DNA of 64,000 nt, from contig NZ_CP006019.1 of NCBI RefSeq assembly GCF_000725425.1, positions 1,648,480 through 1,712,479 on the forward strand. Direction: 5' to 3'. A program made the translations under genes and the position numbers. Source of the stretch: Palaeococcus pacificus DY20341 (GTDB taxonomy: Archaea; Methanobacteriota_B; Thermococci; Thermococcales; Thermococcaceae). The notes beneath the pieces were generated by a model. It saw only the letters and a list, made by a program, of their open reading frames with translations. It searched no databases and had not been told where the DNA came from. Shown piece after piece: positions 24,986 through 33,740 of this stretch; position 1 is the stretch's first letter, and each line of letters starts with the position of its first letter.

Positions 24986-26068
24986 TCACTCCTTCTCAAC
25001 TTTAACCCTGAGCTCTTCAGCAAACCAGTTTACTCTCTGTGGGAATGGAATTTCAATTCCCTCACTATCAAGGGCTTCCTTAACCCTCTGCACTATTGTA
25101 CTCCTGACATCAAACCATTTTTCGCTCGGCGTCCAGGCTCTAACCGCTATGCTGACGCCGCTATCTTCAAGGTTATCCACAAAGATCATCGGCTCAGGCT
25201 CTGCTAAAACGTAGGCCATCTCATCAAGCGTTCTTTTTATAACATCTATTGCTTTTTGAGCGTCTTCCTTGTATGCAATGCTCACAACAATATCGACCCT
25301 CCTAGCAGGATACTTTTGGAGGTTCACTATCTCGCTGTTGAAGAGCTTCTCATTTGGAATTCTCACCAGAGTGCCGTCCCAAGTTCTTATACGCGTAGAG
25401 AGGATCCTTATATCGTGGACGACTCCCCCATATTCGCCAATTTTGACGGGGTCACCTATCTTGAGGGGTTTGTCAAAATACATGAAAATCCCCGAGATAA
25501 AGTTAGCTACAACTGTTTGAGCAGAAAATCCCAAAATGATACCCGTTATTCCAGCAGCCGCTATAAGTGTTGTTAGTTTACCCGCAAATCCAGCTATGTT
25601 GAGAGCTATGAAAAACGCCAATATAACTACCGCATAGTAGAAGAGCTTCCCCTTAAGCTGAGCTTCTGGCAAGTTGCCCTTCTTTACACCACTCATGACC
25701 ATGTAGTCCTTAGATTTTTTCGCAATCATATATGAGAAATAGAAAACTAGGAATGCCGCTGTTAGGTTGCTGAGTGTTGTCCCTAAAACTTCATAGGCCA
25801 AAATGCCAAGCGTGTCAAAGGCATAGATCGCCGACACAACCAATATGAGCCTGTGAACCATGCTGGCAGTTTCTTCGTTGAATATCCATACATACTCAGT
25901 TCTTCTCGAAATCTCGCTTATGTAGTGTTTAACAAATCTCGCCAAAAATAGACCAATCACCAAAACTATGGCCGCCTTCACAATACTGCCAATTGTTATG
26001 TCGAATACCATATTCTCAGCAAAGAAGCCTTGATTAAAAAAGCCAGTAACATTGTTAGTCACGTTCAT
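24986..26068 (-). CDS. mscS: Small-conductance mechanosensitive channel, MscS family
   Basis: About 360 residues. Four or five hydrophobic helices (residues 25-190) end in the pore helix region AAAGITGIILGFSAQTVVANFISG, followed by the MscS beta domain (FDKPLKIGDPVKIGEYGGVVHDI, then RIPNEKLFNSEIVN) and the C-terminal alpha/beta domain. It opens on membrane tension to release solutes after osmotic downshock. The ATG at 26068 follows GAGGTGGTGAGA and lies next to the stop of the DUF432 gene upstream, so the two are coupled. Confidence 0.9.
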   Translation of the reverse strand: MNVTNNVTGFFNQGFFAENMVFDITIGSIVKAAIVLVIGLFLARFVKHYISEISRRTEYVWIFNEETASMVHRLILVVSAIYAFDTLGILAYEVLGTTLSNLTAAFLVFYFSYMIAKKSKDYMVMSGVKKGNLPEAQLKGKLFYYAVVILAFFIALNIAGFAGKLTTLIAAAGITGIILGFSAQTVVANFISGIFMYFDKPLKIGDPVKIGEYGGVVHDIRILSTRIRTWDGTLVRIPNEKLFNSEIVNLQKYPARRVDIVVSIAYKEDAQKAIDVIKRTLDEMAYVLAEPEPMIFVDNLEDSGVSIAVRAWTPSEKWFDVRSTIVQRVKEALDSEGIEIPFPQRVNWFAEELRVKVEKE

Positions 26069-26070
26069 TC

Positions 26071-26712
26071 TCACCACCTCATTAGAAAATTCGGAAGGGA
26101 TAAGGCTTCTTTTGTGGCGTTTAAACCTTCTTTCGGCGGTTTTCCGGTGTTGTTTACCTCTGGAGTGTGGTTCTTAACTGTAGTTATAAGCAAAGGATAG
26201 TAAGCTTTCTCTTTGTTGTAGAACATGACGCTTCCCTTTATCGGGATAACAATCCTCTCAAGCATCTTCCACTCGTTTGAGGGGTTGCTTACAACTATCT
26301 TTGCAGCCCCAATTGAGTTCGGCTCTTCGAAGTAAAAATCTGTGACGTGGTATCTAACTATAACTCCATTTTCAACCGTGCCGTATAGAGCATACTTCTC
26401 CCTTCCAATGAAGAAGTGGTCAATAGTTAAGTTTCCCACCTTAACTTCAACTTCTATAGGTGCCTCAACAAAGCCCGTTATGGCATCTCCCGGAGGAACT
26501 GTCAAAGGCTCTTTAAATTTAACCATTAAAAGCTTAACACCGTATCCCACAGCCGGAGAAGGGAGTATTTTAAGATTATCACTACCTTTTTTGATGATCC
26601 TCTGTACATTGTCTCTTTTGTAAAGAAGTATTTCATCAGTTTCTTCGAGGATGTGTATTCTCTCGCCACCAATCTTAATTATCTGCGTCCTCAGCTCAAC
26701 ATCTCCAAACAT
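26071..26712 (-). CDS. DUF432 family protein
   Basis: A 213-residue soluble protein matching the DUF432 family as I recall it, mostly beta strands (LTVPPGDAITGFVEAPIEVEVKVGN). No membrane segment or signal peptide is seen. The stop is inside the ribosome site of mscS, and DUF432 next to MscS is an arrangement I remember from other archaea. An accessory or regulatory role for the channel is therefore plausible but unproven. Confidence 0.75.
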   Translation of the reverse strand: MFGDVELRTQIIKIGGERIHILEETDEILLYKRDNVQRIIKKGSDNLKILPSPAVGYGVKLLMVKFKEPLTVPPGDAITGFVEAPIEVEVKVGNLTIDHFFIGREKYALYGTVENGVIVRYHVTDFYFEEPNSIGAAKIVVSNPSNEWKMLERIVIPIKGSVMFYNKEKAYYPLLITTVKNHTPEVNNTGKPPKEGLNATKEALSLPNFLMRW

Positions 26713-26787
26713 AAAGAAAAATAGGAGTCGAAAGATATAAAGTTTGCCTAAAGCTCAACATAAGAAAGTTAAAAACAAAGGATGCAC

Positions 26788-27855
26788 TCAGACCTTCTCA
26801 AATCTGATGTCTTCTATCTTTACATGGGTGAAAATATTTGCCCCGTTCTGCTCGATGAAAACTCCTTTAGCCTCTATAGGAATTGGGAGATTGGCAGATA
26901 AAGTGGCCTCACCTTGTCCTTGAATGTTGCCAAGCGTGTAGGTCCACCTGACGGTTGATACTTTAAAGCCTTTCCCCCCAAGGTTAACTGTACCATCAGG
27001 ATCTATTTCATAATTATACTGGTAGCCCATAAAGCCCCAAGAACCTTTCTTCGCCTTGTAAAGATCCTCCCCCTCAATTGCAGTCCATATTCCAAAAGTA
27101 TAAAAGCCATACCAGCTCGTATAAATGTTTCCTATGTCTGGAATGTTAGATATCAGATCCATATCCCCTTCCTGATATGGCATCGTGCTCATATCTCCGA
27201 CTGCTCCGGGGTTGTAGAAGATGAACCTCTGGTCGCCGTAGGTTATGGAGATCCCAATGACATCCCCACCACCGTAAAGAGAAGCATACAAGGCGAAGAA
27301 GTCAAGTGAGGGGAAGAGGAAAAACGTGTCAGTGTTTTCTGTCCTTTCTTTAACCCATACAGTGTATTCCAATGGAGCTTCCATATCTGCACTGTTGATA
27401 GGGGTTATCTTCCCATAGTACTCATAGACCTCAAACTCACCCAAATCTACCTTCTCCTGCTCTCCGGTTTCCATATTTACCTTGTTTCCGTAAATGTGTA
27501 TCTTTGTCTTTTCACGCTTCTTTTCGACTTTATACTCGTAGATATCTCCTCCTTCCTCAGTTCTGACACGGAGGTGGTACTTGATGTAGGTTATCATGTA
27601 TTTCTGACCGTCTATCTCAATTGGACGGTAGGCATCCCATGGACTGACCCAAGTTGCAGACTCACTTTCCGTCTCTGTATAAGTCTCACTCTCCTCATAC
27701 TCCTCCGTTGAGGTATAACTCTCAGTATAGCTTTGGACTGCACTTTCGGCTTCTTCCTTAACCTTTTCTTTAATTTCCTCGCCACCCCCAATGCAGCCAC
27801 TAACAAAAACTAAACCAACGATAAATAAAGCCAAAATAGCATACTTCCCTTTCAT
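26788..27855 (-). CDS. Lipoprotein of unknown function
   Basis: A 355-residue exported lipoprotein. The signal peptide ends in a lipobox (VFVSGCIGG), so Cys21 would carry the lipid anchor outside the membrane. Residues 30-72 form a Glu/Ser/Thr-rich linker, likely glycosylated. The rest is a beta-rich domain with many aromatic residues (YKVEKKREKTKIHIYG, YNYEIDPDGTVNLGGKG). It is not a known solute-binding fold by eye. It is a single gene, with no neighbour that clarifies its role. Confidence 0.72.
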   Translation of the reverse strand: MKGKYAILALFIVGLVFVSGCIGGGEEIKEKVKEEAESAVQSYTESYTSTEEYEESETYTETESESATWVSPWDAYRPIEIDGQKYMITYIKYHLRVRTEEGGDIYEYKVEKKREKTKIHIYGNKVNMETGEQEKVDLGEFEVYEYYGKITPINSADMEAPLEYTVWVKERTENTDTFFLFPSLDFFALYASLYGGGDVIGISITYGDQRFIFYNPGAVGDMSTMPYQEGDMDLISNIPDIGNIYTSWYGFYTFGIWTAIEGEDLYKAKKGSWGFMGYQYNYEIDPDGTVNLGGKGFKVSTVRWTYTLGNIQGQGEATLSANLPIPIEAKGVFIEQNGANIFTHVKIEDIRFEKV

Positions 27856-27996
27856 AAAGAAGCCCCCTTTCTAAATACTTTAGCTCTCATAATATTTAAC
27901 CGTTCCTTATACAATTCTGTGAACTGTCCCCCACATATAAGTTTACATCCGAGATGTTAGAATAAAACCAACGCAAAAAGACAAAACTTCTATGGG

Positions 27997-28653
27997 TTAA
28001 TGCTCAGTCGTAAGAACCTCAAAAAAGCGAAGGGGCTTGATACCCAAAATACTGCCCACAATTACCGGCAAATCCACTACGAAAGGAACTTTATCAATAA
28101 TACCAATGTCGGAGGTGGCAACTACATCAAAAGATTTGAGCTCATAGTCAGGCGCCTGGGACAGCCTGACCTCCCCCACCACACCGTGCTCATTAAGGGC
28201 CTTCCTCGTGAGCTTTGCTACTTCACCGCTTTTGCTAACCGGAGCGTCATACAGAAAAACGACTTCCTTTAACTCGAGGGAGGCGAGAGTATTGGCAAGC
28301 ATGTTAAGGGTTTTTAAAGTGCCGGGGCTCAGTTTGTACCCCCTTTGATATTTCAAATCTCTTAGAAGGCCGTCCTCACAGAGCACCGCTTTCCCCTCAA
28401 GAAGGGACTCTAGGGTTATGAGGACATTGAAGCCGTCAACTCCAAGCACTCTATCCTTCAGCTCTTCTTTAGAGAGGAGCTTTCTCTTGCGCTCCGCTAT
28501 TGCATTATCGCTGAAAACGCATCTCGCCAAGAAGTGCCTTTCTTTTAGAGAGAGCTTGTAGTGGTTTGCAACGAATTCTAAGGCATATTTTTTCCGATAG
28601 CCTCGATTTAAGAGGTATTTAAAGTCCTGATAAGCTAAAAAGAGAGAGGACAT
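27997..28653 (-). CDS. DUF434 family protein (COG2454-like)
   Basis: A 218-residue soluble protein that fits the archaeal DUF434 family. An N-terminal helical domain (YQDFKYLLNRGYRKKYALEFV, then ERHFLARCVFS) is followed by an alpha/beta domain with VLGVDGFNVLITLES and a VVFLYDAPVSKSGE motif reminiscent of PIN/NYN-like nuclease folds. That resemblance is weak and no function is assigned. Its start overlaps the last base of the HD gene. Confidence 0.75.
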   Translation of the reverse strand: MSSLFLAYQDFKYLLNRGYRKKYALEFVANHYKLSLKERHFLARCVFSDNAIAERKRKLLSKEELKDRVLGVDGFNVLITLESLLEGKAVLCEDGLLRDLKYQRGYKLSPGTLKTLNMLANTLASLELKEVVFLYDAPVSKSGEVAKLTRKALNEHGVVGEVRLSQAPDYELKSFDVVATSDIGIIDKVPFVVDLPVIVGSILGIKPLRFFEVLTTEH

Positions 28654-29420
28654 TAAACCACCTTCTCCAGGACTTCTTCCCCTGCGTGTATCCTAATCCG
28701 GACTTTTCCACCCAAAAGGGAGCTTTTGATTTTCTTGGTTAGTATCTCATCTACTTGGAATATTCCAGCTAAATGCTTCATCCAAATCTCTATCAATATA
28801 GGTTCTTCGCCCCCTTCTTTGATCTCAACCTTGTTGATGGCTAAAGAGGAAACTGCGTGGATATCAACTTTATCCTTCTTATGCGCCAGCCTGCTTCTCC
28901 CTTCCTCCATGTCACAGCCATCAGCTATTGTCACGCAGCTCCCCTCAATGGTAGTGCAAGGAACGGCCTCATCATGAGTATAGATGGCGTTAAGGGTTAA
29001 GGCCTTCAAGAGGAGCCAATCATCCTCCTCAAACGTTTTAGCGAGGCTTTCTATTATAGACTCCGCTAGAATTGTGCTGAAGAGATAGTGGTTTTCCCTA
29101 TGAATCATGTTGCCTACATCATGGAAAAGTGCTCCGAAGGCGACGATAAACTTGCTCCACTCAAAGGACTTGCCCAATTTTTCAGCGGTTGTCTGAAGAC
29201 CAAACTTTTTAATAATCCTTAAAATCTCAAGTGCATTCCTTGTAGTGAGCAAAACGTGAATTGCTCCATGATCATTAAACTGGTAGACGTTTAAAACGAT
29301 GTAGTTTGTTGTATCAAAGTAATGCTTGTATCTAAAGTATGTCTCCTCATAAAGCGTATAGAGGTCGTCGTTGTTCATGAATTGCTTAATCTCACTGAGC
29401 AGAACTTTTTCTTCGTACAT
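28653..29420 (-). CDS. HD-domain phosphohydrolase
   Basis: About 255 residues. The metal-binding HD motif FHDVGNMIHRENHY (about residues 98-111) is followed by further His and Asp residues (THDEAVP and ADGCDMEEGRSRLAHKKDKVD), as in HD phosphohydrolases that act on nucleotides or cyclic nucleotides. An earlier histidine in INDHGAIH-like sequence (FNDHGAIHV) would complete the site. The substrate is unknown. The ATG at 29420 follows GGTGAGAAG and is preferred over the ATG at 29432. It is co-transcribed with the DUF434 gene. Confidence 0.8.
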   Translation of the reverse strand: MYEEKVLLSEIKQFMNNDDLYTLYEETYFRYKHYFDTTNYIVLNVYQFNDHGAIHVLLTTRNALEILRIIKKFGLQTTAEKLGKSFEWSKFIVAFGALFHDVGNMIHRENHYLFSTILAESIIESLAKTFEEDDWLLLKALTLNAIYTHDEAVPCTTIEGSCVTIADGCDMEEGRSRLAHKKDKVDIHAVSSLAINKVEIKEGGEEPILIEIWMKHLAGIFQVDEILTKKIKSSLLGGKVRIRIHAGEEVLEKVV

Positions 29421-29481
29421 CTTCTCACCCATTTAAATAGAAAAGAAGAGAAATTTAAATGTTATGCAAAAAATAAAAAAA

Positions 29482-30528
29482 TCAAGCGTTTTCTTGCTCT
29501 TTAGGATTCATTTCTCTGTACTCGTAAGCAATGCCTTCATCGACTATAACGTAGACATCCTCATCGCCGTCTTTGTAATGCATTATTGGCTTATCCACTA
29601 AGTCAAAAGTTTTCTTTAGATCTTCTTTTGATGCTAAAAATACCTTCTTACTGACATGCTGGGGCACACCTTCAATCATAAAAGCCTCCAAACCCTTAAA
29701 CTCTCTAGGCGGCATCTGACTTCTAATAGTGTATACTCCTCCAAGAAGTGGTGTCAAGAACAAAAGCAGCAAAGCTGGGATAACCTTTTTAGCAGTTGAT
29801 ACCCTTGTTGTTATTCCTAATATCCTGACTGATGTTTCCCTGGTAATCGTATTTGTCAATACTTCTTGAGTTGTCTGCTTTTCATTGGTGAAGTAATATA
29901 GACCTGCTGTGCTGTCTTGCATGAAGTTCATAGTGTGCGTAAAGCTTTCTTTTACTTCCTTACCCGCTATTACACCTATGAGGTCAACTTTTGCTTCGAA
30001 AGTGATCTTACGATTGAGTCTTTTTAGTCCGAGTTCTTCAGAGATTTCGTTCGTTCTATTGTTCAGCTGTTCCAAATTCAGTCCAAAGTTTACAAGGAAT
30101 TTCCCATTGTCGAGCTTTCCGCGTTCACTAAAAAGCTCTTCTTCCCAAAGAACGACTTCTTGATTTCCTTTGTTAACACTGTATGTGACTTTTCCCGTGA
30201 GGCTGTAATTGCCCCTCACAACATCTCCTGGATTAAATCTGTATCTGTAGGTAAACAAAAAGTTCTCTACAAGCGGTATGGGATACTCCTCCCTGCTCAA
30301 TGTATCTCCGTATAGAGTATTATTTTTCAATAAAGCAGTATGGAGAAGAACTCCTTCCTGAGTGTACGTAGCCACTCGTTTGTTGATAACACTATATGAC
30401 TGCGCTCCCATGAGTTTTACGGAATAAAACGAAAAAACAAGTACTAGGACTACTAGAACTCCTAGGACAGCCTTTTTAGTTAAATACTTTTTTAGATATT
30501 CTTCAATCAAATCCCTATCAATTTTCAT
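29482..30528 (-). CDS. DUF5305 family membrane protein
   Basis: A 348-residue protein with an N-terminal transmembrane helix (about residues 19-40), an extracytoplasmic beta-rich domain (about 45-240) and a second helix (near 249-268), ending in a cytoplasmic tail of about 75 residues that contains KSVFLASKEDLKKTFDL-like sequence. It fits the DUF5305 family as I remember it. It closes the minus-strand cluster of TasA-like proteins and the SipW-like peptidase, 43 bases after the Cys-rich protein gene. A role in assembling or anchoring those exported proteins is inferred. Confidence 0.75.
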   Translation of the reverse strand: MKIDRDLIEEYLKKYLTKKAVLGVLVVLVLVFSFYSVKLMGAQSYSVINKRVATYTQEGVLLHTALLKNNTLYGDTLSREEYPIPLVENFLFTYRYRFNPGDVVRGNYSLTGKVTYSVNKGNQEVVLWEEELFSERGKLDNGKFLVNFGLNLEQLNNRTNEISEELGLKRLNRKITFEAKVDLIGVIAGKEVKESFTHTMNFMQDSTAGLYYFTNEKQTTQEVLTNTITRETSVRILGITTRVSTAKKVIPALLLLFLTPLLGGVYTIRSQMPPREFKGLEAFMIEGVPQHVSKKVFLASKEDLKKTFDLVDKPIMHYKDGDEDVYVIVDEGIAYEYREMNPKEQENA

Positions 30529-30571
30529 TTAACTCACCTTCAACAAATTAACATGTGCCAAATGATCCATC

Positions 30572-31558
30572 TCAGTCACATGCTCCCTTCTTATGCTTAT
30601 CATCGTCCTCATTACACTCCTCACAATCGTCATGGCAATCACAGTCGTCATCATGGCATTCATTGCAACACGAACATATAGCAGTAACTACGAGAGAATT
30701 GCTCGTTATGTCGTATTCTTTTATTGTTGCACCATCGTTAAGCGGATAGTCTCCACATGATGTAAACTCTTGCTTTCCTGCCGGGTTTTTCCGTGTGTAT
30801 ATTGTTATATCTATGTAAGCACTTTCTTCTGCTTCCAATGTTACATTCCACTCCAAATGAGTTGATTTTCCATGAGGAGTGAATGCATAAACTCCCTTGC
30901 TTGCACTAGTTCTGTTCTCATCAACCCCAAATTCACCGGGTATTACGTCCTTTATCGTTAAGTTTCTCTCAATACCGTGATTTGTTACTAGTATGCGGAA
31001 CTTCCACTCCAAGTACGTATGAGTGGGAACTGTTGTGTTTCCTTCAAGCAATATTTTTTCTATTGTCGGATCACCCACCACAATAATCCTAATAGGACAT
31101 GTGGTTATCTCAGCATCTCCGCCATCCCAGTGAGCGTAAAACTCCAGAGGAATAATATACTCCCCAGCAGGAACGTCACCTACACTTACATTCCCCATGA
31201 AAGTGTATTTATCTTCCGAAGCTATCTCCCTCTCTACTCCATCTTCAGTTTCTATCCAAACATCCATATTTACCGGAAGACCTGAGTAATTAGGATATAA
31301 GCGAACCCAAACACTCTTAAGCTCGTTTAAGTAGTTTCCAACCGTTAAAGCATCAAAAGTTAGATTACTATTCTTTTCCATAACAACAGTTGCTGCATAC
31401 TCCTCATAACACATAAAGCTTAAATATTCCTTGTCATGAGGAACTACTGCCACTTTAACCTCTCTTCCTGCTTCAAAGTATATAAAAGTCCCACTCGAGC
31501 CGATAACCATCAATGATGACAGAAGCATCACTAGGATAATTGGCAAAATCTTTCTCAT
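30572..31558 (-). CDS. Secreted protein with Cys/His/Asp-rich C-terminal tail
   Basis: About 328 residues. The signal segment ends SSLMVIGSSGTFIYFEAGRE, very similar to the leader junction of the DUF1102 proteins of this cluster, so the same peptidase probably cuts it. A long beta-rich region carries several Ig-like strands, including EWNVTLEAEESAYIDITIYT. The last 35 residues alternate Cys, His, Asp and Glu (CSCCNECHDDDCDC and CEECNEDDDKHKKG). That tail could bind metal or form disulfides outside the cell. The ATG at 31558 follows GGAGGTG and overlaps the peptidase stop (ATGA). Confidence 0.78.
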   Translation of the reverse strand: MRKILPIILVMLLSSLMVIGSSGTFIYFEAGREVKVAVVPHDKEYLSFMCYEEYAATVVMEKNSNLTFDALTVGNYLNELKSVWVRLYPNYSGLPVNMDVWIETEDGVEREIASEDKYTFMGNVSVGDVPAGEYIIPLEFYAHWDGGDAEITTCPIRIIVVGDPTIEKILLEGNTTVPTHTYLEWKFRILVTNHGIERNLTIKDVIPGEFGVDENRTSASKGVYAFTPHGKSTHLEWNVTLEAEESAYIDITIYTRKNPAGKQEFTSCGDYPLNDGATIKEYDITSNSLVVTAICSCCNECHDDDCDCHDDCEECNEDDDKHKKGACD

Positions 31559-32628
31559 CTTCCTAACACCTCCGCTTTGACCTGCCTCCATAACGCCGAT
31601 CGTTTAATTCTTATTTTGAGAATATCCCCCTCCCCAATTCCAGATACAATGTAAACTAACCCCAAGAAAACCGAAGTCTCCAGAAGGATAGCAAATATTG
31701 GGAGAATTGGGCTTATTGAATAAAGCCTGGTTATAATTGATTCGGGTAGTACAGGCATATATGCATTGACTTTAACTTTGTCCGCATATAGCGAGGTTTC
31801 TTCTGGAGTGTTTACAATGACTTTGATAGTTTTCTCCTCGTTGGCCCCCAAATCAAAACGCGTATCAGATATATCCGATATAAAAGGCGTTTCGACCGTT
31901 ATGTGATAAATCATTGGATAAAAGTTCCCATTTTTAATCGTTAGCTCCCTCTCAAAAGTCGAACCCGGTAAGTACCATCCTTCTCTTAGTCCTCCTGCCG
32001 AAGTTACAACATATTCAATTGAAAAAACCTGCCAAGATACGAACATTGATGTGGCTATCATCACAAGCAATAACGCGGAGGCTAATATATAGAGTGTTTT
32101 GAATTTTACTTTAATGAATTTTTTCCTCCCTTTTCGCTTACTTGTTTTCTTTTCAGTGCTGAAGACAACAGCCCCTAAAAGCACAAGGAAAAATGCCAAA
32201 AACATTTTATTGTTGTTTGATATTCTTCCCTGGAGATAGCTCCCTAAGTTGGGTAGCTTAAGGGGGGTCTCACCAAGTATAACCACTTTTCCTGCTATCT
32301 GTTCTTTTGAAATAGGCGGTACTTTTCCATCTTGCTGATCCGTAGCAACGTTGTTGTCTCCCTTCGTTATGTAGCCATCATCTACAATAGCAACTACCCT
32401 GTGGACAGTCCAAGCACCATACATGTTAAAGACGATTATATCCTTAACATCAGCATTCCTTGAGAAAGGATTTATGAAGAAAAGGTCTCCCTTGCTTATA
32501 GTTGGGGTCATACTGTCGGAATAAGCATAAGACATGAAAATAGGTCTATCTAAGAGAACACCCACAATTGAACCCATAATAAGCATGAACACCACGGACA
32601 AAACACCGTATTCAATGAGCCGCTTCAT
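31555..32628 (-). CDS. SipW-like signal peptidase I with an extra C-terminal membrane domain
   Basis: A 357-residue S26B-type serine peptidase. Residues 1-110 hold the protease core: helix 1, the nucleophile box YSDSMTPTI (Ser39), VHRVVAIV (His76) and KGDNN (Asp91). A helix follows near 143-156. From about 170 to 357 there is an added part with a helix (about 180-197), a beta-sandwich-like external domain and a final helix (about 310-330). It is fused to its protease and lies between its presumed substrates, with ATGA overlaps on both sides. This is the arrangement of Bacillus SipW, which processes TasA and TapA. A dedicated leader peptidase for the local fibre proteins is inferred. Confidence 0.85.
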   Translation of the reverse strand: MKRLIEYGVLSVVFMLIMGSIVGVLLDRPIFMSYAYSDSMTPTISKGDLFFINPFSRNADVKDIIVFNMYGAWTVHRVVAIVDDGYITKGDNNVATDQQDGKVPPISKEQIAGKVVILGETPLKLPNLGSYLQGRISNNNKMFLAFFLVLLGAVVFSTEKKTSKRKGRKKFIKVKFKTLYILASALLLVMIATSMFVSWQVFSIEYVVTSAGGLREGWYLPGSTFERELTIKNGNFYPMIYHITVETPFISDISDTRFDLGANEEKTIKVIVNTPEETSLYADKVKVNAYMPVLPESIITRLYSISPILPIFAILLETSVFLGLVYIVSGIGEGDILKIRIKRSALWRQVKAEVLGR

Positions 32629-33137
32629 TCACAGCTACCTCCGAAGGCTTCTATAGTTATCACCTGATTGTAATCACCTAGAGGCAAGCCATGTGTGTCA
32701 AAGCGTATTCCAACTTTGACTGATTCGTCTGCTAAAACAGTAAACTCTATACTTTGGGCCCAAAAGCCGGCGTAATCACCTTTAAAAAATGCAATGTTTG
32801 AAGAAGTAGAATTAACCCTAACACAAATTTCACTAAAACCAGTCTCGCTCTCATTGTTCTTAATCTCAAAAACCTCTTCAAAAACGTAAGTACTGTTTGA
32901 GGATAGGCCTTCACCAAACCCCGGATAAAATGGGCTCTCGTTGCTGATTTCAACTTTTAAAACTCCGTTGCTGAGATAAGAATAGGGAGGAAGGGGGTTT
33001 TCAATAGAAAAATTAGAAGCATTATCAGGAACAGCATAAACAACAGGAATTGGTCTTTCCACGTACCATCCCAAACTGCTAAAGAATAGCACAACTAACA
33101 CAATAACTATATAAGATATTTTTATTATTTTTCTCAC
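32625..33137 (-). CDS. DUF1102/TasA-like exported protein (copy 3)
   Basis: A 170-residue protein aligned by eye with its two upstream neighbours: a hydrophobic leader, then PIPVVYAVPDN, PPYSYLSNGVLKVEISN, FGEGLSSNSTYVFEEVFEIKN and a C-terminal strand ending GGSCE. Its junction reads GWYVERPIP, without the small residues of a clear cleavage site, so it may stay membrane-anchored. Two cysteines (SEICVRV and GSCE) could form a disulfide. It may act as a minor subunit or anchor, as TapA does for TasA. The stop overlaps the peptidase start. Confidence 0.78.
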   Translation of the reverse strand: MRKIIKISYIVIVLVVLFFSSLGWYVERPIPVVYAVPDNASNFSIENPLPPYSYLSNGVLKVEISNESPFYPGFGEGLSSNSTYVFEEVFEIKNNESETGFSEICVRVNSTSSNIAFFKGDYAGFWAQSIEFTVLADESVKVGIRFDTHGLPLGDYNQVITIEAFGGSCE

Positions 33138-33208
33138 TTTTCTTCCCCCTTGAAAATTAAATAATAAGGAGCAAAGGCTCCAAAAATGAAATGACTAAAT
33201 CTTCAGAT

Positions 33209-33739
33209 CTAGTCTTCACATGGCCCAAGTGTTGCATCAAGGTTCAAGGTTCCGTCCACTGAGTCTCCATCGTCTAATCCGTCGCTGTCAATTATCATTC
33301 CAATTTCGACTACTTCTCCTGGAAGAATAGTAACATGGAGCTCATCCGTTCCTGGTTGACCCACGTAGTCTCCCTCAAAGAAGCTAACAGCGCCGCTTCC
33401 ACTGTACTCAATGTTCATACAAATGGTTACGTTTTCCCAGAGATCATTGCTTACTCCGAAAATGTGCTCAAAGATATAGAGTGAGTCTGGACTAACTCCT
33501 TCTCCAAAGCCCTTTTGCCAGTTTCCATTGTTTGTGCTCAAATCAATTACGAGCATACCATTGTAGTTTATGTATGCATAAGGTTGCAGTGGTCTAAGGT
33601 CAATAAGTTCATTGTCGTCTGGGACAATAGCTATATGAACCTCTCTATCAGCCTCGAAGTATGCAAAGCTTGCACTGCTGGCTGTAACAGCGATCACGAT
33701 CCCTGCTATTAGCATGAAGATTCCTAGTATCTTTTTCAT
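33209..33739 (-). CDS. DUF1102/TasA-like exported protein (copy 2)
   Basis: A 176-residue protein. A signal segment of about 24 residues ends TASSASFAYFEADRE, where a signal peptidase could cut after Ser-Ala. The mature part is a single beta-sandwich-like domain with VHIAIVPDDNELIDL, YAYINYNGMLVIDLS, FGEGVSPDSLYIFEHIF and CMNIEYSG, ending LGPCED. An exposed N-terminal strand before a sandwich is the layout used for donor-strand polymerisation in TasA and in archaeal AbpA pili. It starts right after the stop of copy 1. Confidence 0.8.
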   Translation of the reverse strand: MKKILGIFMLIAGIVIAVTASSASFAYFEADREVHIAIVPDDNELIDLRPLQPYAYINYNGMLVIDLSTNNGNWQKGFGEGVSPDSLYIFEHIFGVSNDLWENVTICMNIEYSGSGAVSFFEGDYVGQPGTDELHVTILPGEVVEIGMIIDSDGLDDGDSVDGTLNLDATLGPCED

Positions 33740-33740
33740 A

